Positions 7,218 through 7,816 of a stretch of DNA of 7,816 nucleotides are shown here, in pieces; position 1 is the first letter of the stretch; each line of letters opens with the position of its first letter. The stretch lies in NCBI GenBank assembly GCA_003452655.1, contig DMNR01000362.1, forward strand, positions 285-8,100. Reading direction: 5' to 3'. A program made the translations under genes and the position numbers. The stretch is from Actinomycetota bacterium. GTDB lineage: Bacteria > Actinomycetota > Actinomycetes > S36-B12 > UBA10799. A model generated the notes under the pieces. That model ran no database searches. It was given only the letters and a program-made list of their open reading frames with translations, and had not been told where the DNA came from.

Positions 7218-7345
7218 ACGCACCTCCTGCGCAATGGTGGTGACTCCGGTTGAACGGCGCACCTGATCGTCAAGCGTCAGTGCCATCCATCATGATCGTC
7301 GCGATGAGTGCACCCGAGGCGCACCTGGCTACCAAGTGGCTTGCG
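7218..7345 (-). other. rpe-ribD intergenic region, no recognisable FMN riboswitch
   Basis: This 128-bp gap is the longest in the window. Read on the minus strand, it begins with an imperfect 7-bp hairpin with a 3-nt loop (7322-7338) directly after the rpe stop, with no following T-run, so it is not a standard intrinsic terminator. It holds two short exact direct repeats on the + strand: GGCGCACCTG at 7256-7265 and 7318-7327, and TGATCGTC at 7264-7271 and 7293-7300. A TTGACG box (7268-7273) resembles a -35 element, but no suitable -10 follows at 16-18 bp. The conserved G-rich and CCGGCGGT-type blocks of the FMN (RFN) riboswitch are not seen. It could be a simple spacer within an rpe-rib operon or a leader for ribD. 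Confidence 0.5.
7221..7228 (-). promoter_or_regulatory. Strong ribosome binding site for ribD, in a hairpin loop
   Basis: AGGAGGTG on the minus strand precedes ATG 7217 by three bases (GGAGG to ATG is five) and decides between the two possible starts. GGAGG forms the five-base loop of a potential 6-bp hairpin (7217-7233: TGCGCA, loop, TGCGTA, with one G-T pair) whose 3' arm reaches the A of the start codon. Confidence 0.8.
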
Positions 7346-7816
7346 TCACCCACCAGCAGCGATGGCCGCCGCCCGAATGTTATTGATCGCAACGATGGGA
7401 TCAGCGGCACCGTAAACCGATGAGCCGGCCACAAAAACGTTCGCACCAGCCGCGGCGGCGATCTCCACGGTGGAATCATCGATCCCGCCGTCGACCTGAA
7501 GCCAGACATCTGAATCCGGACCGAGCAATTCTCGCGTTCGCGCGATCTTCGGCACCACGACTTCAAGAAATGACTGACCGCCAAACCCAGGCTCGACGGT
7601 CATCAACAGAACCATGTCGAGTTCGACGAGCATGTCGGCATACGGTTCAATCGCCGTTGCCGGTTTCAGCGCCATGCCTGCCCTTGCACCAGCAGACCTC
7701 AATGCACGAGCGAGTCGAATCGGCGCCTGCGCGGCCTCAACGTGGAAGGTCACGCTGCCAGCCCCCGCCTCTGCGTAGGCCGGAGCCCACCGGTCGGGGT
7801 CCTCGATCATCAGGTG
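7346..7816 (-). CDS. rpe: Ribulose-phosphate 3-epimerase, N-terminus cut by window end
   Basis: Interconverts D-ribulose 5-phosphate and D-xylulose 5-phosphate in the pentose phosphate pathway, using a metal-dependent TIM barrel. The frame is open through base 7816, so the visible 156 residues are the C-terminal part of a protein usually of about 220. In order, the visible sequence begins [10 protein letters not shown] (a hallmark strand/loop), then SVTFHVEA with a metal-ligand histidine, [20 protein letters not shown] (phosphate and lid region), VDGGID with the second catalytic aspartate, and [13 protein letters not shown], the phosphate-binding end of the barrel. The first catalytic aspartate lies outside the window. 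Ribulose 5-phosphate is the substrate of the RibB half of RibBA, which gives a metabolic reason for its place upstream of the rib genes; rpe next to ribD is also familiar in actinobacteria. The internal ATG at 7810 is not a start, because conserved residues precede it. Confidence 0.96.
   Translation of the reverse strand, partial: HLMIEDPDRWAPAYAEAGAGSVTFHVEAAQAPIRLARALRSAGARAGMALKPATAIEPYADMLVELDMVLLMTVEPGFGGQSFLEVVVPKIARTRELLGPDSDVWLQVDGGIDDSTVEIAAAAGANVFVAGSSVYGAADPIVAINNIRAAAIAAGG

Noticed and set aside
7268..7273. TTGACG as a -35 box of a ribD promoter
   Set aside because: No TANNNT-like -10 at 16-18 bp downstream; a single hexamer is weak evidence.
7218..7286. Upstream ATG at 7286 as the ribD start (23 extra residues)
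   Set aside because: No good ribosome site before it, and the extra residues do not resemble RibD; ATG 7217 has AGGAGGTG at proper spacing.
7270..7584. A minus-strand 104-codon frame over the rpe end and the rpe-ribD gap
   Set aside because: It lies in another frame within conserved rpe codons and has no recognisable motif.
1..7816. Mobile elements, CRISPR arrays, tRNA/rRNA genes, phage or defence genes
   Set aside because: No transposase, integrase, regular spaced repeats or RNA gene signatures were seen; nearly all of the window is explained by metabolic and transport genes.

Overview
The window reads as ordinary, densely packed chromosomal DNA from an actinobacterium. Supporting signs are a moderately high GC content (judged by eye, not counted), GTG starts, AGGAGGTG-type ribosome binding sites, and proteins whose motifs match actinobacterial versions. 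Examples are HisE with EISQLLYH, lumazine synthase with SWHAQ in place of the common RFN motif, and a RibBA resembling the mycobacterial RibA2 type. I cannot name the genus.

Layout. Positions 1-819 (+) hold the C-terminal part of a PLP-dependent amino acid deaminase/aldolase (alanine-racemase-like barrel plus D-serine-dehydratase-like domain); its N-terminus lies outside the window. Positions 899-2530 (+) encode a complete 14-helix DHA2-type major facilitator drug/solute exporter. After a convergent junction of only 35 bp, the rest of the window is one tight minus-strand gene train, read from right to left: rpe (cut by the window end), ribD, ribE, ribBA, ribH, hisE, hisG. From ribD to hisE the genes are joined by a 1-nt gap and then three successive 4-nt ATGA stop/start overlaps, which suggests one translationally coupled operon. 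No gene-free stretch exceeds 130 bp.

How the genes work together. RibBA opens GTP to start the pyrimidine branch and also makes DHBP from ribulose 5-phosphate. RibD deaminates and reduces the pyrimidine intermediate. RibH condenses the two branches to lumazine, and RibE dismutates lumazine to riboflavin. The 5-amino-6-ribitylaminouracil phosphate phosphatase and RibF are not here. Rpe interconverts ribulose 5-phosphate and xylulose 5-phosphate, so it sits at the source of RibBA's sugar substrate. HisG and HisE catalyse the first two steps of histidine synthesis (ATP + PRPP to PR-ATP to PR-AMP); the other his genes are elsewhere. The common theme is use of pentose phosphates and purine nucleotides (inference).

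I found no mobile element, CRISPR array, RNA gene or recognisable FMN riboswitch, and no convincing new biological system. The most notable items are small: a hairpin that puts the ribD Shine-Dalgarno in its loop, short direct repeats in the rpe-ribD gap, the absence of an FMN riboswitch there, and start-site choices for ribE, ribD and ribBA.
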